NCBI GenBank assembly: GCA_015680685.1
Contig: MNCI01002932.1
Coordinates: 54,190-99,158, forward strand
Direction: 5' to 3'
Origin: Gnetum montanum
Taxonomy: Eukaryota > Streptophyta > Gnetopsida > Gnetales > Gnetaceae
DNA length: 44,969 bases
In this document: in pieces, positions 10,901 to 22,031 of the stretch
Numbering within the stretch: position 1 is the stretch's first letter
Layout of the letters: each line of letters starts with the position of its first letter
Made by a program: the position numbers and the translations under genes
The notes under the pieces: generated by a model
Seen by the model: only the letters and a program-made list of their open reading frames with translations
Database searches by the model: none
What the model was told of the DNA's origin: nothing

Positions 10901-13726
10901 CTAATGAAGAAGATCAAATGTTTCTAGGCGGTGGTGGTTCCTAAGGCTCTGAGGAACCTTCACCAGCTTCACACATGGGTAGTTGAGGTGGTTGTGGTTG
11001 TCCTATTGTGTTGCAACGTTAGGTGGGAGGTGGAAAGCATCTAGTAGTGCTTTCATTTTCTCCTCCTTACTCCTAGGATCATGCACCATCCACATAGATT
11101 CCCCAATGTAGGTTGGAACAAGCACATCCCAAGGAGACAAGATTGTTGGAAACAAATCTTTGGCATTGATGAACTAGGTAGTAAACTATTTGTGTTCAAT
11201 GTCAAATGCCTTGGCTGTATTCTTTAGCCCTTGGTAGTTATTCATTCATCTAGCTAGGTTTTAAGTGATAGATCGTTGATCTCTAAATCATCCTTTGAGA
11301 ACTTTGAGTTCAGCATTAGCAGTCTCAAGATTTTGCTTGGTATCCTTGTGATGTTTAAACTTGGCCTCATATAGCAGATATGAGCTAGCCACTTGTTTCA
11401 CCAATTCTAACCATGGCCATCTAGCTATTAGCATTGCCAAGTTTGCATAATGGAGATTGGCCAACTCCATGTACTTTGTCATTTCCTTGATTTTCAACAC
11501 TTTTAAGTGGATCTCCACTTTGTTGTAGGCATGGATCCCATCAACGATGGGTTGCCACATCTCTCTTTCTTGTTGGAGTTACTAGAGGGCTTCATTTAGT
11601 TTTACCTTTGGCATATAATTTTTTTTTATATAATTCCTTTTGCAAACTAACCTAGTCCCTGTTGTGATTTTTCACTTTCTCAAATTTGTGGGCTTCATTC
11701 TTCCAGGCAATAATCTCAATGGCTGATTTCTAGTGCAAGGTGCATACCACCTTCATTGATAGATTGTGGTTTTTCATGGCTAATCTCCTCAACTTAGTGT
11801 TTACCCTAGTGAGCTTCTCCTACTATTCATGAATGAATTCTTGCATTTGATCTTTCTAAGCATCAACATTTGTAGGCAATGATTTTGTGTAGTCAATGAT
11901 TCATTCTCCTGGTGCATCTAATTTAAGTCCTTTTTGATTGAGTGCATTTCAACTTCCACTATGGACTATTTAAATATGGTCATCATTGCCTCCTCCTAAA
12001 CCTTCTAAAATTATTCTTGAAGTTGTTTGATAGATTCATCCCTTATCACTATTGGACTGAGGATTTCTTATTCTGCAAGTTGTGTATGAAGTTCGGCAAC
12101 CTCTGCAACCAAGCATTGATTTTTCTCTTGGGCCATTTCTAGTTGCCCCTCTAGGATAATGCATTTCCCCCTTGCATTTAATAGCTCTAACTAGGTTGTG
12201 GTGATATTCTCCAAAAGATCAAAAATGTCTAAAGTCAGTTGCCCAGTTCCTACCAATTGTTCCAACAATTTTTCATGCTAGGTTGCATTCAATTTTCCAC
12301 TAATTGTGCCTATGGATGTCTACAAATCTTGAAGTACAAATACATCTAGTACAGATGTTGTGGGTGTGTTCAATGCTTCTACTACATGATTAGCCACTAC
12401 TTCTACTGTTTTCTCCTGCCCTTGGTGTTGCATCACCAAGATAGTTACCTCTTCACTTTCCTCCAACTACATCAAGAAAGTGGCAACATTCTCAAATATT
12501 TCTAGGAATAGATTATGTGTTTCTAGTGACACTATCACCTCTCAAGTATTGGGATCCAACCTTGAAGGTAGTTGTGTTCTTTGGGTAGAGAAAATGGGAC
12601 CATCCCTCTTCATCTAGCTAATTGTTTGGGCCACCTCATTAAGGTGACTCATTGCTAGCTAGTACACATATGGTTTGCTTTTGCTCACTCAAGAGCTATT
12701 CTCAAATTTCTTAAAGCTATTCCATGGTTGCACAGGTCTCCAGTGTTGTTTCCTAAGTGGGTGGTGGTGGCTACAGCTCCTCTAATTGAGTCATTTTTGG
12801 CATCTTCTCTTTCATGATCTTGAACCATTAAGCCAAAGGAGTATGCCTAAGTGTATCATTGAAGTAGTGAATGATGCCTACCCTTTTTCTAATGAGGTAA
12901 GGATAGGGTAGGGTCTTCCTTCATTTTCTTTGAAACATTTTTCAATCTCCAAGTATAGTAGTTGTGTAAGGTTAACGGGGAACTTCCTACTTAGAGAAAC
13001 AAATGCTCAGGCAAAGAAAGTAGTCACCTTGCTTGGCCTCACCATTGGATTGAGGTGATAGATCACAATCTTGAAATAAATCCACTCCGCTGGTGTGAGC
13101 ACACCATACTTCTTACAATCCACCTTGTAGCAATGTTGGGTCCACTCCTTTTTGGCCTCAAGGTCACCTTGCATGGATAATTCTCCTAACTATGTTCTAG
13201 TGTCAAGCAACCCAAGTGCCTATGCAATAGCTTCTACTAAATAGGACACCTGAATGTCCTTGATCTTGACTATGGATCATGGCTTTTGACTATTCCAGAA
13301 GAGGTATGTTTCTCCCATGTACCATTCCCCATTAGATGTGATTATTGGCCACATGGACAAGGTTCATAATTATGTCTTGACATCCCCCGGAGCCTTCTCT
13401 AAAAATGGCCTGAAGTTGATCTTCTAAAGAACAGATCATTGAATTTCTCAAGACTTGATGATATCAAGGTAGGCTTGAGTCAAAGTGACCTCAAGCCTTG
13501 GCATGGGACCAAGCACTTATCCTCTTTGTCATTATTTGGTCAACGCTTCTTCCTCTACAATCTATCAAATAGATTCCACTTCAAGCTCCTCTTGAAGAGA
13601 TCCCATTGCATGGTCCGCCTCAAGTAGTCCTTAGCCTTGTTCTTGTTGGCCTCTTCTAGCTTTGGATCATTTCTCCCATGGTTGCGAGGTTTCTCCTTCT
13701 TGTGGACATTTTTTCTTTGGTGCCAT
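10901..13726 (-). pseudogene. ORF3 of element C, env-position protein with coiled coil
   Basis: I chose the ATG at 13724-13726 because MAPKKK there aligns with the ORF3 start of element P (MVLKRG at 40554). The frame closes near 10901-10916 after a Pro-rich end, giving about 940 codons. Around codons 110-290 a conserved block reads EWYMGETYLFWN, EAKKEWTQHCYKV and EWIYFKIVIYHLNP. In style this resembles the 'putative plant transposon protein' (Transposase_32-like) domain; that link is inference. The second half is rich in Leu, Glu, Lys and Gln in heptads (for example near 12180-12060 and 11560-11288), so a long coiled coil is likely. I see no signal peptide or membrane helix, unlike a classic env. 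Many stops and frame changes make this copy dead, yet homology to the P copy runs over its whole length. Function is unknown. Confidence 0.65.
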
Positions 13727-14290
13727 TTGTAATCATAATAAAACTATGGATTAGCAATTATTGTGTGACCTTAAAACAATTGGAATACGTTATCTCTTAA
13801 GCATAGTTACACTTGGCTAAGTTGTGATTATGGCTATTTTAATTAATCCAATTATCATTTATTTATGTATTTTCATTAATAAATCATCCTGAAAAAAAAG
13901 TTGATGTTTGTATATTGTTAAGGTTATTAAACCTTTGGGGAGGTCAGGAAAATTTCCAAAAAATTTCATCGATTTTTCATCAAAAACCTTAAGGTTTGTA
14001 GCCCCCACAATAAAGATCTTACCTCTAGTAAGCATAAGATCAAAAAATGGAGTGATTTGGACAAATAGTTGGGAAGTTATGAGCTTTGGAAGGTTTTGGG
14101 CTCTAAAAAATTTCAAAAACTCCTCTTGTGTTATGAGCAAATGGCAAAAAATTACAAAGTGTTTGGTGGTATATATAGGGGTTTTGCGATGCGTCAATGA
14201 GGCCTAGTCAACTAGGCCTCATCGACTAGGGTGGGTGCGTCGATGGGGCCTCAATGATGTAATCGTTGACCACCATAGTCAAACTTTGAC
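13727..14290 (-). promoter_or_regulatory. ORF3 leader with internal promoter and possible intron (element C)
   Basis: On the sense (minus) strand, a motif array GAGGCCTAGTTGACTAGGCC flanked by CATCGACG and CATTGACGCATCG lies at about 14190-14265. It is followed by CCCTATATATACC (TATA at 14170-14177) and about 440 bases of leader before the ORF3 ATG. A candidate splice donor AG|GTAAGA lies at 14022/14023 and a candidate acceptor TTTTTTTTCAG near 13889. The leader aligns with the one before ORF3 of element P, including GAAATTTTTTGGAAATTTT. The array resembles this element's own LTR U3. Confidence 0.55.
14170..14177 (-). promoter_or_regulatory. Candidate TATA box of the ORF3 promoter
   Basis: TATATATA in the context CCCCTATATATACC on the minus strand, about 20 bases downstream of the motif array. 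The homologous site in element P is TATATATA at 40084-40091. Confidence 0.5.
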
Positions 14291-15959
14291 CTTAGTCAAA
14301 CTTGCAAATTAAGAAGATTTTTTGAGTGAAATTGGTGTCAACTGAAAGATCTAAAGACCAAGATTAGTATAAAAACATGAGAATAGGGTGTTGAAGCTCA
14401 TAAATTTAGAAAAAATGGAGAAAAATTGATTTAGTGGATGAATAAAATGAAAGATTAAGGAGTACTAAGCGATTTACACAATGGAAAATATGAAAGATAG
14501 GATTGTAGCGATGTCAAAGGTAAGGAACCTTAACTAATCAAGCTAAGAGCTATGCAAGTGGGTCCTCCCCATAACAAGCTCATGTCCGTTTTGCCCTTGC
14601 ATAACCTCAACTAAAGAGTCTGTGGGCCCCATAGTTGACTTAATGATCATGACAAGTTCAAGACCAACTGGAAAGAATCTACTCAAGAATCCCAACACAT
14701 CAGACTAAGACTGAGTATGACATAGAACATGACAACAAGGTGAATTATGACAACATGGATGGATGATAAAGAAGATGGAATGAAGTTCCAAATTGAGGTT
14801 ATAAGAAGTCCCTTCTAGAATTTGTGTTTAAAATAACCGAAGAAGTTCCATCCTCGGTCTAGACCAAAGCCAACCACTTTTAGTGATTTTGCATCGCCAC
14901 TCTAAGATTGATCCACCCACTCAAGATACAAGAATGCTTCCACAAAACAACCACCATTCCACAAAGAGAGAAAAAGAGAAGTAAGAAATGAGAGAGGGGG
15001 CCTTAGTTAGAGGGGACTGTCAAGCATAGGTGCATCTGGTTCAAGTCCCATAACCAGTGCTTGTAGCCTATTTATTTATCAAAGGGGTGTGCTTTGAATT
15101 CCCATTGTTTTTTTTTTTTGAATGGGAAGCACACCATGCAAGGACTTATTCATGTCGAAGGGATGTGCTTTGAATTCTCATTATTTTTTTATTAAATAGG
15201 AACCACACCATGCAACAACGTTATTTTGACTTCCTTTAGTGGGTGGTGTGGAATGGTAAGAAGTCTATGAAAAATACCCAAGCACTCAAGCAAGAAGAAT
15301 ATGACAAAGAGTATTGAGTCCCCTTGAAGTCACACCCTTTACAAAATTTTGAATCCTTCCTAATTTTGGAACTACCAAGGTCACCAATTAATTAAAAGTT
15401 TCTTTAATGGAAGGGACCTCAAATTCCCAGAACAAGGAAAATCATAGAGTTAATTGAATGGGCAGATGACATGGACTCACTACCTATTCTATGAAAAATA
15501 AACCATGTCAAATTCATCAAACATTAGAACTCAAAAATAGAAACTAGACATTGACAATCACACATTAAGCACAAACCATCATTAGTAAACAAAAACAATG
15601 GCACTGTCTTGTGATAATAAAGCAATTTTATTAGCAAAAATAAGAAAATCTCACACTCAAGTAAAACAAAATAAAACCAAAATATATAAGAAAGTATAAA
15701 ATAATCAAGAAAGTTCAAAGGTACTAAAGATGGTGTAAAATTAGAAAAATTTGAAAAATCAAAAATTTGTAAAAAGAAAAAATGTGAAAAACAAAAAGTA
15801 GAAAAATTGAGAAGCTAATTTGATGGTTAGCATGGATGACCATCTCCCCCACTACTGAGTTGGGATGAGGAGATCCAAAAAATAGAACAGGTTGTCCAAC
15901 CATTGAGGTGGTGTTTACACTGGCCTGTCTTGCTTCAAGGAAAGGCTTTACTTATTGGA
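14291..15959 (-). other. Non-coding spacer between integrase and ORF3 of element C
   Basis: No coding frame. It aligns in patches with 38400-39990 of element P, for example a CTCCTC..CCAACTCAGT stretch, a U-rich tract (15715-15815 as A-rich plus strand) and CTACAAGCACT(G/A)GTTATGGG. Length is about 1.7 kb in both, so it is a stable part of the element and may carry RNA signals. Confidence 0.6.
15086..15215. repeat. Duplicated hairpin unit, 76-bp period
   Basis: GTGTGCTTTGAATTCCCATT ... AATGGGAAGCACACC forms an inverted repeat around a T run. It is followed 76 bases later by a second, diverged copy (GCTTTGAATT at 15091 and 15167). Element P has a single diverged counterpart near 39160-39215. 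Confidence 0.7.
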
Positions 15960-17290
15960 TGTTAACCAACTGATTTTTATTTGGGTTGTTAGGTTTTCAT
16001 ATTATTATGATCCCAGAGGGAAAGGTTTGATCAATTATATAAGGTCCCTCCCGCAATGTTTGGAATTTTGTCTTTTGGGGCACATGTGTGGGGTTCTAGT
16101 AAAGAACCTTATCTCTTGGTTGAAGTTTTACTTTCTTGATTCTAAGGTCATGACGTTGCTTACTAAATGCCTTGTTCACCTCATTCAAGGATAGCACCAC
16201 CAATTAATTTTCATCTAACATGTTTAGATTGATCAATCTTTCCTTCTGTGCTAGACTTAGGTCAAGGTTTAGATCACAAGTTGTTGAGAGTGTACAGATT
16301 AAACTAGAAGCATTGGAAGTTTCCCATACACTAAATTGTAGAAAGAATAGTCAATAGGAAGCTTCCAAGTTGAACGATAAGCCCAGAGAGCATTGTTAAG
16401 CTTTGTACTCCAATCCTTCCTATATTTGCTAATTGTTCATGTTAGTATTCTTGTAATCTCCTGGTTGGTTACCTTTGCTTGACCATTGGCTTGGAGGTGT
16501 TAATGTGTTGCTAATTTATGTTCTACCCCCAAGAATTACATTAATTTTCTAAATGTGGCACATGTGAAATAAGTTTCATTATTAGAAATTAGTGAACGTG
16601 GCACCCCAAACCTATTCATGATATTTTGTTATATAAACTTAGCAACAGTGGATGATGTACAATCAATAATGGTTACCACTTCTGCCTATTTTGTTTAGTA
16701 GTCAATTGCTACTATAATATACACCTTTTCATTGGACATGGGTGTGATGGGATCAATGAAGTCAACGCCCCATATGTTAAAAGGTTCTAGTGGTTGAATC
16801 CACTATTGAGGACCTTCCATGCAAGTAGTCATCCCCCTGTCTCGTTGACAACATTCAAAAAACTTGATGAACTAGTGGGCATCCCTAAAGATTATAGGCC
16901 AGTAGTATCCTACCATCATGATTTTTATGGTTGTGCGTCTCCCTGCATAGTGGCCTCTGCAAGGCCTTCTTGAGCATCCTAGAGAATTTGTAGTTAATCT
17001 TCATCAAGGACACATCAACGAATCAGGCCATCGGCACACACCTTATAGAGGTGTCTGTTGATTTCCATGAAGTATTTGATTTGATGAATAAATTGTTACT
17101 TCTTCCTAAAATCCAAGTCTTATGGCATCTCCTGAGTAAGAAGATATGTGAGGATGCCATTATACCATGTTTCTTTTTCAAGCTTTTGTTCACTTATTAC
17201 TCTAATAAAGAGGAGTTCATCTGGAAACTAATCAGAGAGCAAGCTCGCCTCTTCTTTGTTATCCCATCTTAATTAAGAGAGGTGGTCAGC
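15960..17290 (-). pseudogene. int: Integrase of element C
   Basis: Integrase joins the cDNA to host DNA. The sense strand shows a zinc-region remnant (ECCQRDRGMTTC, near 16840), then the core with WGVDFIDPIT (first Asp, near 16765), DRFGVPRSLIS-type NRFGVPRSLIS followed by NNETYF (near 16590), and VTNQEITRIL (Glu, near 16450). The second catalytic Asp of LIxDNGTxF is Asn here. Downstream ALWAYRSTWKLP and, at the end, REGPYIID mark the C-terminal domain (near 16040). In-frame stops are frequent. The order after RNase H is that of Ty3/gypsy pol. Confidence 0.85.
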
Positions 17291-17660
17291 GATCACATTC
17301 TCAGTCCCTTTTCAATCTACCATAGTGATATTGAATTCTTGCAAGATCACAACCCCCTGTATAACATGAGGGCTCATTGTTGGCTTGTTCATAAGGAAGC
17401 AAATTGCACTATGATCTATATGTATAAATACTTTGTAACCTAACACATAATGTCTAAAATTTTCTAGCACGTACACCACTGCCATTAATTCTTTGTTCAT
17501 GATGGTGTAATTTAACTATGCCCTCATAATTCTTCTACTTGTGCAATGGATATAGTATGGATGTTTCTTATCATCCATTTTCATGAGAAAAACTTTCAAA
17601 ACATAGTTAGATGCATTTGTCATGATGTGGACAGGTTTGGACCAGTCTGGTACTTGTAGG
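17291..17660 (-). pseudogene. RNase H of element C
   Basis: This would degrade RNA in the RNA-DNA hybrid. It follows the RT in the same sense. The frame gives TNASNYVLKVFLMKMD (first catalytic Asp of DASN replaced by Asn), YYIHCTSRRI, NKELMAVVYVLENFRHYVLG and FIHIDHSAICFLM, matching the T-E-K-E-L-L-A ... D-H-A-A-L pattern of plant gypsy RNase H. The stretch 17312-17500 is open; stops lie on either side. Confidence 0.85.
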
Positions 17661-18916
17661 ATTGGTGTTTCTATGAGTTTCTCCTTTAATTGTTGAAATG
17701 CTTGTTCACATTCCTTGGTCTAGATGAAAGGTACATCTTTCTTTGTAAGCTCTACCAATGGCTTTATGATCTTAAAGAAATTATAAATAAATCATCTATA
17801 GTAGCCAGTGTGTCCAAGGAATGACTAGACATCTTTAATGGTCTCTAATTAGCATGTTATTTCTTGGATGACCCTTATCTTTTTTGGGTCTACCTCAATC
17901 ACTTTTTGTGAAATTCGGTGCCCTAATACAATGCCTTCTTGGACCATAAGATAGCTCTTTTGCCAGTTGATTCATAGGTTTATCTCGATACATCTTTTCA
18001 GTACTTGCTCAAGTTGGTCCAAGGCTTGCTCAAAGGTAGCTCCATAGGTGGAGAAGTCATCCATGAAGACTTCAACACCACTACCAATTTGTTTTTGAAA
18101 GATACTAAGGACCAAGTGTTGAAATGTTGCATGGGCATTACACAAACCGAATGACATCTTACAATATGCAAAAGTCCCCTAGGGACTCGTGAATGTTGTC
18201 TTGGATTGATCTTTAGGTGTAATTTGGACTTGGTTATAGCCACTATAACCATCCAAAAAGCTATAATAACAATGCTCAGATATGGTGTCTAATACTTGAT
18301 TTACAAATGGCAAAGGAAAGTGATCCTTAAATGTTACCATATTTAATAGCCTAAAGTCAATGAAAACCCATCATTTTCCACCCTTCTTTGGTACAATTAT
18401 GAGTAGAATAAGCCACTCACTATCTATGATTGGATAGATGAACCCCACCTTGAGGAGTTGCTCTATCTCCTCCTTGATGATTTGCTTTTATTTTGGATTT
18501 AGCCACCTCTGTGGCTGCCTTCTAGGCTTCATGGTTGGATCAGTGTAGATGTGATGTTGGCATATCCTTGGATCAATTCCTGTTAGATCTAGATATAACC
18601 AAGAAAAGGTTCTTAACCATTTATTCACCACTTTTAACAAATTTTCTTTTTAATCAGGAGCAAGTTTGGCATTAATGATGACTAGTTTACCATTCTTTAA
18701 AAATTCATACTTCATACCAGCCAATAAAGTTGTTAGTTCTAAGGGTTCTTGCTTGAAGTGATCAGGGATTTCCAACTCTCTCCAATAGGTATCATTATCT
18801 TCAGCAAAGAGTTTGGAATGAACTTGTTCAATTTTATCCATACTTTCAACATATGCAAAAGTTAAGCTCTCAGTTGGTTCCATGTGTATTGTGCTGCTAT
18901 TAGAATTACCTATCAA
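17661..18916 (-). pseudogene. RT: Reverse transcriptase of element C
   Basis: The stretch upstream of the RT core (18916-18650) is open. The core follows: VPKKGGKW, FIDFRLLNMVT, HFPLPFVNQVLD, FLDGYSGYNQVQI (first Asp, near 18250), TFAYCKMSFGLCNAHATFQ and VEVFMDDFSTYG (FMDD at 18052-18066). The palm aspartates are intact. Then come LEQVLKRCIEINL, GHRIS and SFLGHTGYYR of the RT thumb/connection. Stops within the core and connection mean no full protein. Sequence style fits the Athila/Tat clade. Confidence 0.9.
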
Positions 18917-19049
18917 CCACTAGGTGCCCTCCTATTTTGTCGTTGTTGCGTACAAACACTTTTGAATGTTAATTTCTTATGCACACTGATTACATGCCTT
19001 AATGTATGTGCTCTTGATGGACCAAATCTTTTACACACAATTACATTTT

Positions 19050-19420
19050 CCCTAGCTCATTTTCCTTAGATATTTCAAGAGATAGATCCTTTATATTCAT
19101 TCATGCATCAACTATGCTTAACCAAGCCCTTTCCATGATGATGGGAAAGTCACTTTTGTAGTTGTTCACCTTGATTACCAAAAAAATCAGTAGGATAGGA
19201 CCACCCACAAATTGTGGTTATAATGTCCTCTACTAATCCTAAAGGGACAGTAATTGACTGATCTACTAATTCTAGACAAATGTTGCTCTTCTTAAGAGGT
19301 TGTAGGTTCTAGGCCTTGTAAATGTTATGCGAGATGAGATTAACTTTGGAACCAAAGTCAAGAAGAGCTTTACATGACTCTTGTCTAGCAATCTGTAAAT
19401 AGATGAGTGGACTTCTTGGA
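19050..19420 (-). pseudogene. PR: Aspartic protease of element C
   Basis: The sense strand reads IARQESCKALLDFGSKVNLIS (19370-19310 region) with the active-site triad as Asp-Phe-Gly. Athila/Tat-type proteases often have D-L-G, not D-S-G, here. Further on are LVEDIITTICGWSYP and IIMGRAWLS-like residues of the C-terminal flap and core. It would cleave Gag-Pol. A frameshift separates it from RT. Confidence 0.8.
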
Positions 19421-21798
19421 TCAAATATTTTTGTAGAAAGATTGTCAGTCTTATTCCAATTAGAAACAACATGAGTTAGCATTACAGTGTGGACCCTAGG
19501 TAACACTTGCTTTGAAGGGAACTTGAAGGTATTTAATGCAGAGGATGAGGGTGATGGAGATGTAGGGTGATCAATCGGAGTAGGTTGTGAGGGCTAGAAA
19601 GGGCTGCTAGGCTAGAAGAAAGGTCACTTCCTTGATCAATTATCTAGACCACTTGGTTGAAAAACTAGTTGTGAGTTTATAGCCCTCTTAGCATTTCGTT
19701 GTTGTAGTTATAGAGGAATATCACCTTGCATGAATGAAGTAGGAGGTAACTAGGTTGAAGATGGAGGTGTAGGTGTAGAGGGATGTGGAGGATGATAACG
19801 ATATGGATATGAGTTCTCCCCTCGAGTAGATGGTGAATGTATTCAATGGTACTCTAGAGGGTAATAGTGGTGCTGGAATGATGCATGACTTGAAAAACTT
19901 CTAGGGGAGATGGGCTACTAAACATAGTACCTATATGAATTTGGTTTCCTGTAAGGGTACTATTGCCTTGGTGGTGAAATTCCCCATGATTGTGGTTGGT
20001 ACCACTATTGGTATTGTTCATAAGGTTGTGAAGGATTTCCACTTAGATAGCAAGCTTGTTGCTATTGGTGGAACTACCTTGGACTACCTTGAGGATAAGG
20101 AAATCATTTTGGTGCTTGCCTATATGCTAAATGAGGATTCAATGCATACACCCCTAACTCTTGTAAGTGTGACACCATAGGGCAACATCCCTTTGGATGT
20201 TTGTATTAGAAAATGTCACAATTAGTTTATCATTAGAGTTAGACTCCACAACTTCTTCTACTATAGCATCTTTTCCCTTATCTCTTTTATAGGCACGTTC
20301 AGCTTCTTTTTACCTCCTACGATTATGATCACTATTTTTCTCTTTGGATTCTTTAGCAATCTTCAAAGTGGTTTGAAATTTTTCATCCAAAGATTCCCAT
20401 AACTTGTCAACCTTGGCTAAATTTTTGGAAATAGATTTTTGGATAAGTAAGGTTTTTTTGTTCACCACCTCATCGAATGGTGACTCCTCATCATGAAATT
20501 GGACCTCTCATTTTCTAATAGAAGGATCCCTATTATATTCTTTAGCACTTTCCCTCTTTTGTAGCTCACCTTATTTTTTTGCTACCTTTGGATCTAATGA
20601 GCTCTCATTTTAGACAACCTTCCTTGGGCATACACCACAAGGGTTCTTCTTATTTCTACTCTAAGCCCATCTATGATGTGGTGAAGTTGTTCCCTTTGAG
20701 AATAACCATGGCCAAGGCATCAATGTAGGAGTGAATAGTATTGACCCATGACAACATTCAAGGGTTCATGTGCTTCCTATTTCCAACCTTCGATTTGCCT
20801 TCTCCAATTAGACACTCTGGAGTATGTCTAATATTTGTCATTGAATAGTTATAACATTGTACTCCATCTGCAAATAGATTTTGGCTCTAAGAACCAGTAC
20901 CAACTTTTAGCTTCCTTAATGAGTGTCCTTGGGAAAAGCTTTAGTTTCTTCCACTCACTCTCTATGTTTTTTAAGGCATAGGCATCTTGAAAAGCTTGTA
21001 GATGTGTTTGCAGATCAGAGTTGTATCCCCCTTCAAATCATGGGATATTGTTCATATCTAGGCACTTGATCCAACTATCCTTCATATGCCTAGTTGGAAT
21101 TTTAATTGCCTCCTCAATGTTAAGCATAGTTTGAGTCACCAATAGAGGTTCATCATCATCACTACGTCAATGATGGTTTTGGCAACCCCTTTGTTTTTAG
21201 TGACCTTCATGGTCATTATTGTTTCATTAACCACCTTCATCATAGTTGTTTTAATGATAGCTTCCATGAGAACCATAAAATGAAGAGGAATGTTTAAAAT
21301 CTGATGAAGAGGATGAAGAGGAAGGTGGACCACCACTACCACCATGGTGTTTGCCACCACTCTTATGCCTATTATGATCACCATCCTTATATTCCTTCTT
21401 GTTTTAATGTTTACTCAAGTCCCTACCTTGGCTATCACTCTTTCCTAAATCCAATTTATGAATAGTGGATCATAGGGTTAGGTTCACACCCTCGCAATTA
21501 GTAGCAAGGGGTGGAGAATCTTCATGTTGAGAACCTTTAATAGGAGGATCCTCAATGCCCTCTTGATCTAGTAGGGACAAGGGGTTACTGTAATGTTTCC
21601 CCTTTTTAGCTTCATGGAGTTTCTCTTGATGTTAATCTCATTTCTGTTGTGTTTTAGTAAGATAGTAGTTTCATGTGTCATATCCATTCACAACATATTG
21701 TTCATGAAGATATGCTATGCCCAACTTCTTAAGGGTCTTGAATAGCATCCTGGGCATAGATCTATTAGGGGGCAAGACAATGTTGCCCTTCATATCAT
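19421..21798 (-). pseudogene. gag: gag of element C
   Basis: From the N gap downward the sense strand gives a Ser/Gly/His-rich linker (GGSGGPPSSSSSSDF near 21330). It is followed by the gag core: IKCLDMNNIP, THLQAFQDAYALKNIE, KKLKLFPRTLIKEAKSWY, HHIIDGLRVEIRRTL and GRLSKMRAH (about 21090-20610). The core is the usual H-L-x-A-F ... F-P-x-T-L ... W-Y pattern. A Lys/Glu-rich tail follows (20560-20280), then a Pro/His/Asn-rich region to the protease. The N terminus is lost in the gap. Stops are scattered. Confidence 0.8.
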
Positions 21799-21978
21799 NN
21801 NNNNNNNNNNNNNNNNNNNNNNNNNNNNNNNNNNNNNNNNNNNNNNNNNNNNNNNNNNNNNNNNNNNNNNNNNNNNNNNNNNNNNNNNNNNNNNNNNNNN
21901 NNNNNNNNNNNNNNNNNNNNNNNNNNNNNNNNNNNNNNNNNNNNNNNNNNNNNNNNNNNNNNNNNNNNNNNNNNNNNN
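21799..21978. other. Assembly gap (180 N)
   Basis: 180 consecutive N. The primer binding site of element C and its gag start should lie here. The sequence on the right edge is a partial repeat of the LTR, so the gap may hide repeats. Confidence 1.
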
Positions 21979-22031
21979 ATGGTTAAGTGTAACTGAGGCA
22001 TTCTATTTTTATCATTTTTATGTTCGTTGGT
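21979..22031. repeat. Partial tandem duplication of LTR edge, 53-bp period
   Basis: ATGGTTAAGTGTAACTGAGG begins at 21979 and again at 22032, with the following ATTTTTATCATTTTTATGT also repeated. The first copy lies outside the LTR boundary, next to the N gap. Confidence 0.85.

Noticed and set aside
13908-14207. Plus-strand ORF of 99 codons and overlapping minus ORF of 112 codons
   Set aside because: Both cover the ORF3 leader, which aligns between the two elements as DNA with indels and not as protein.
17998-18252. Separate minus-strand protein of 84 residues
   Set aside because: It is an alternative frame of the reverse transcriptase core.
19935-20180. Plus-strand ORF of 81 codons
   Set aside because: It is antisense to the gag C-terminal region of element C and has no family resemblance.
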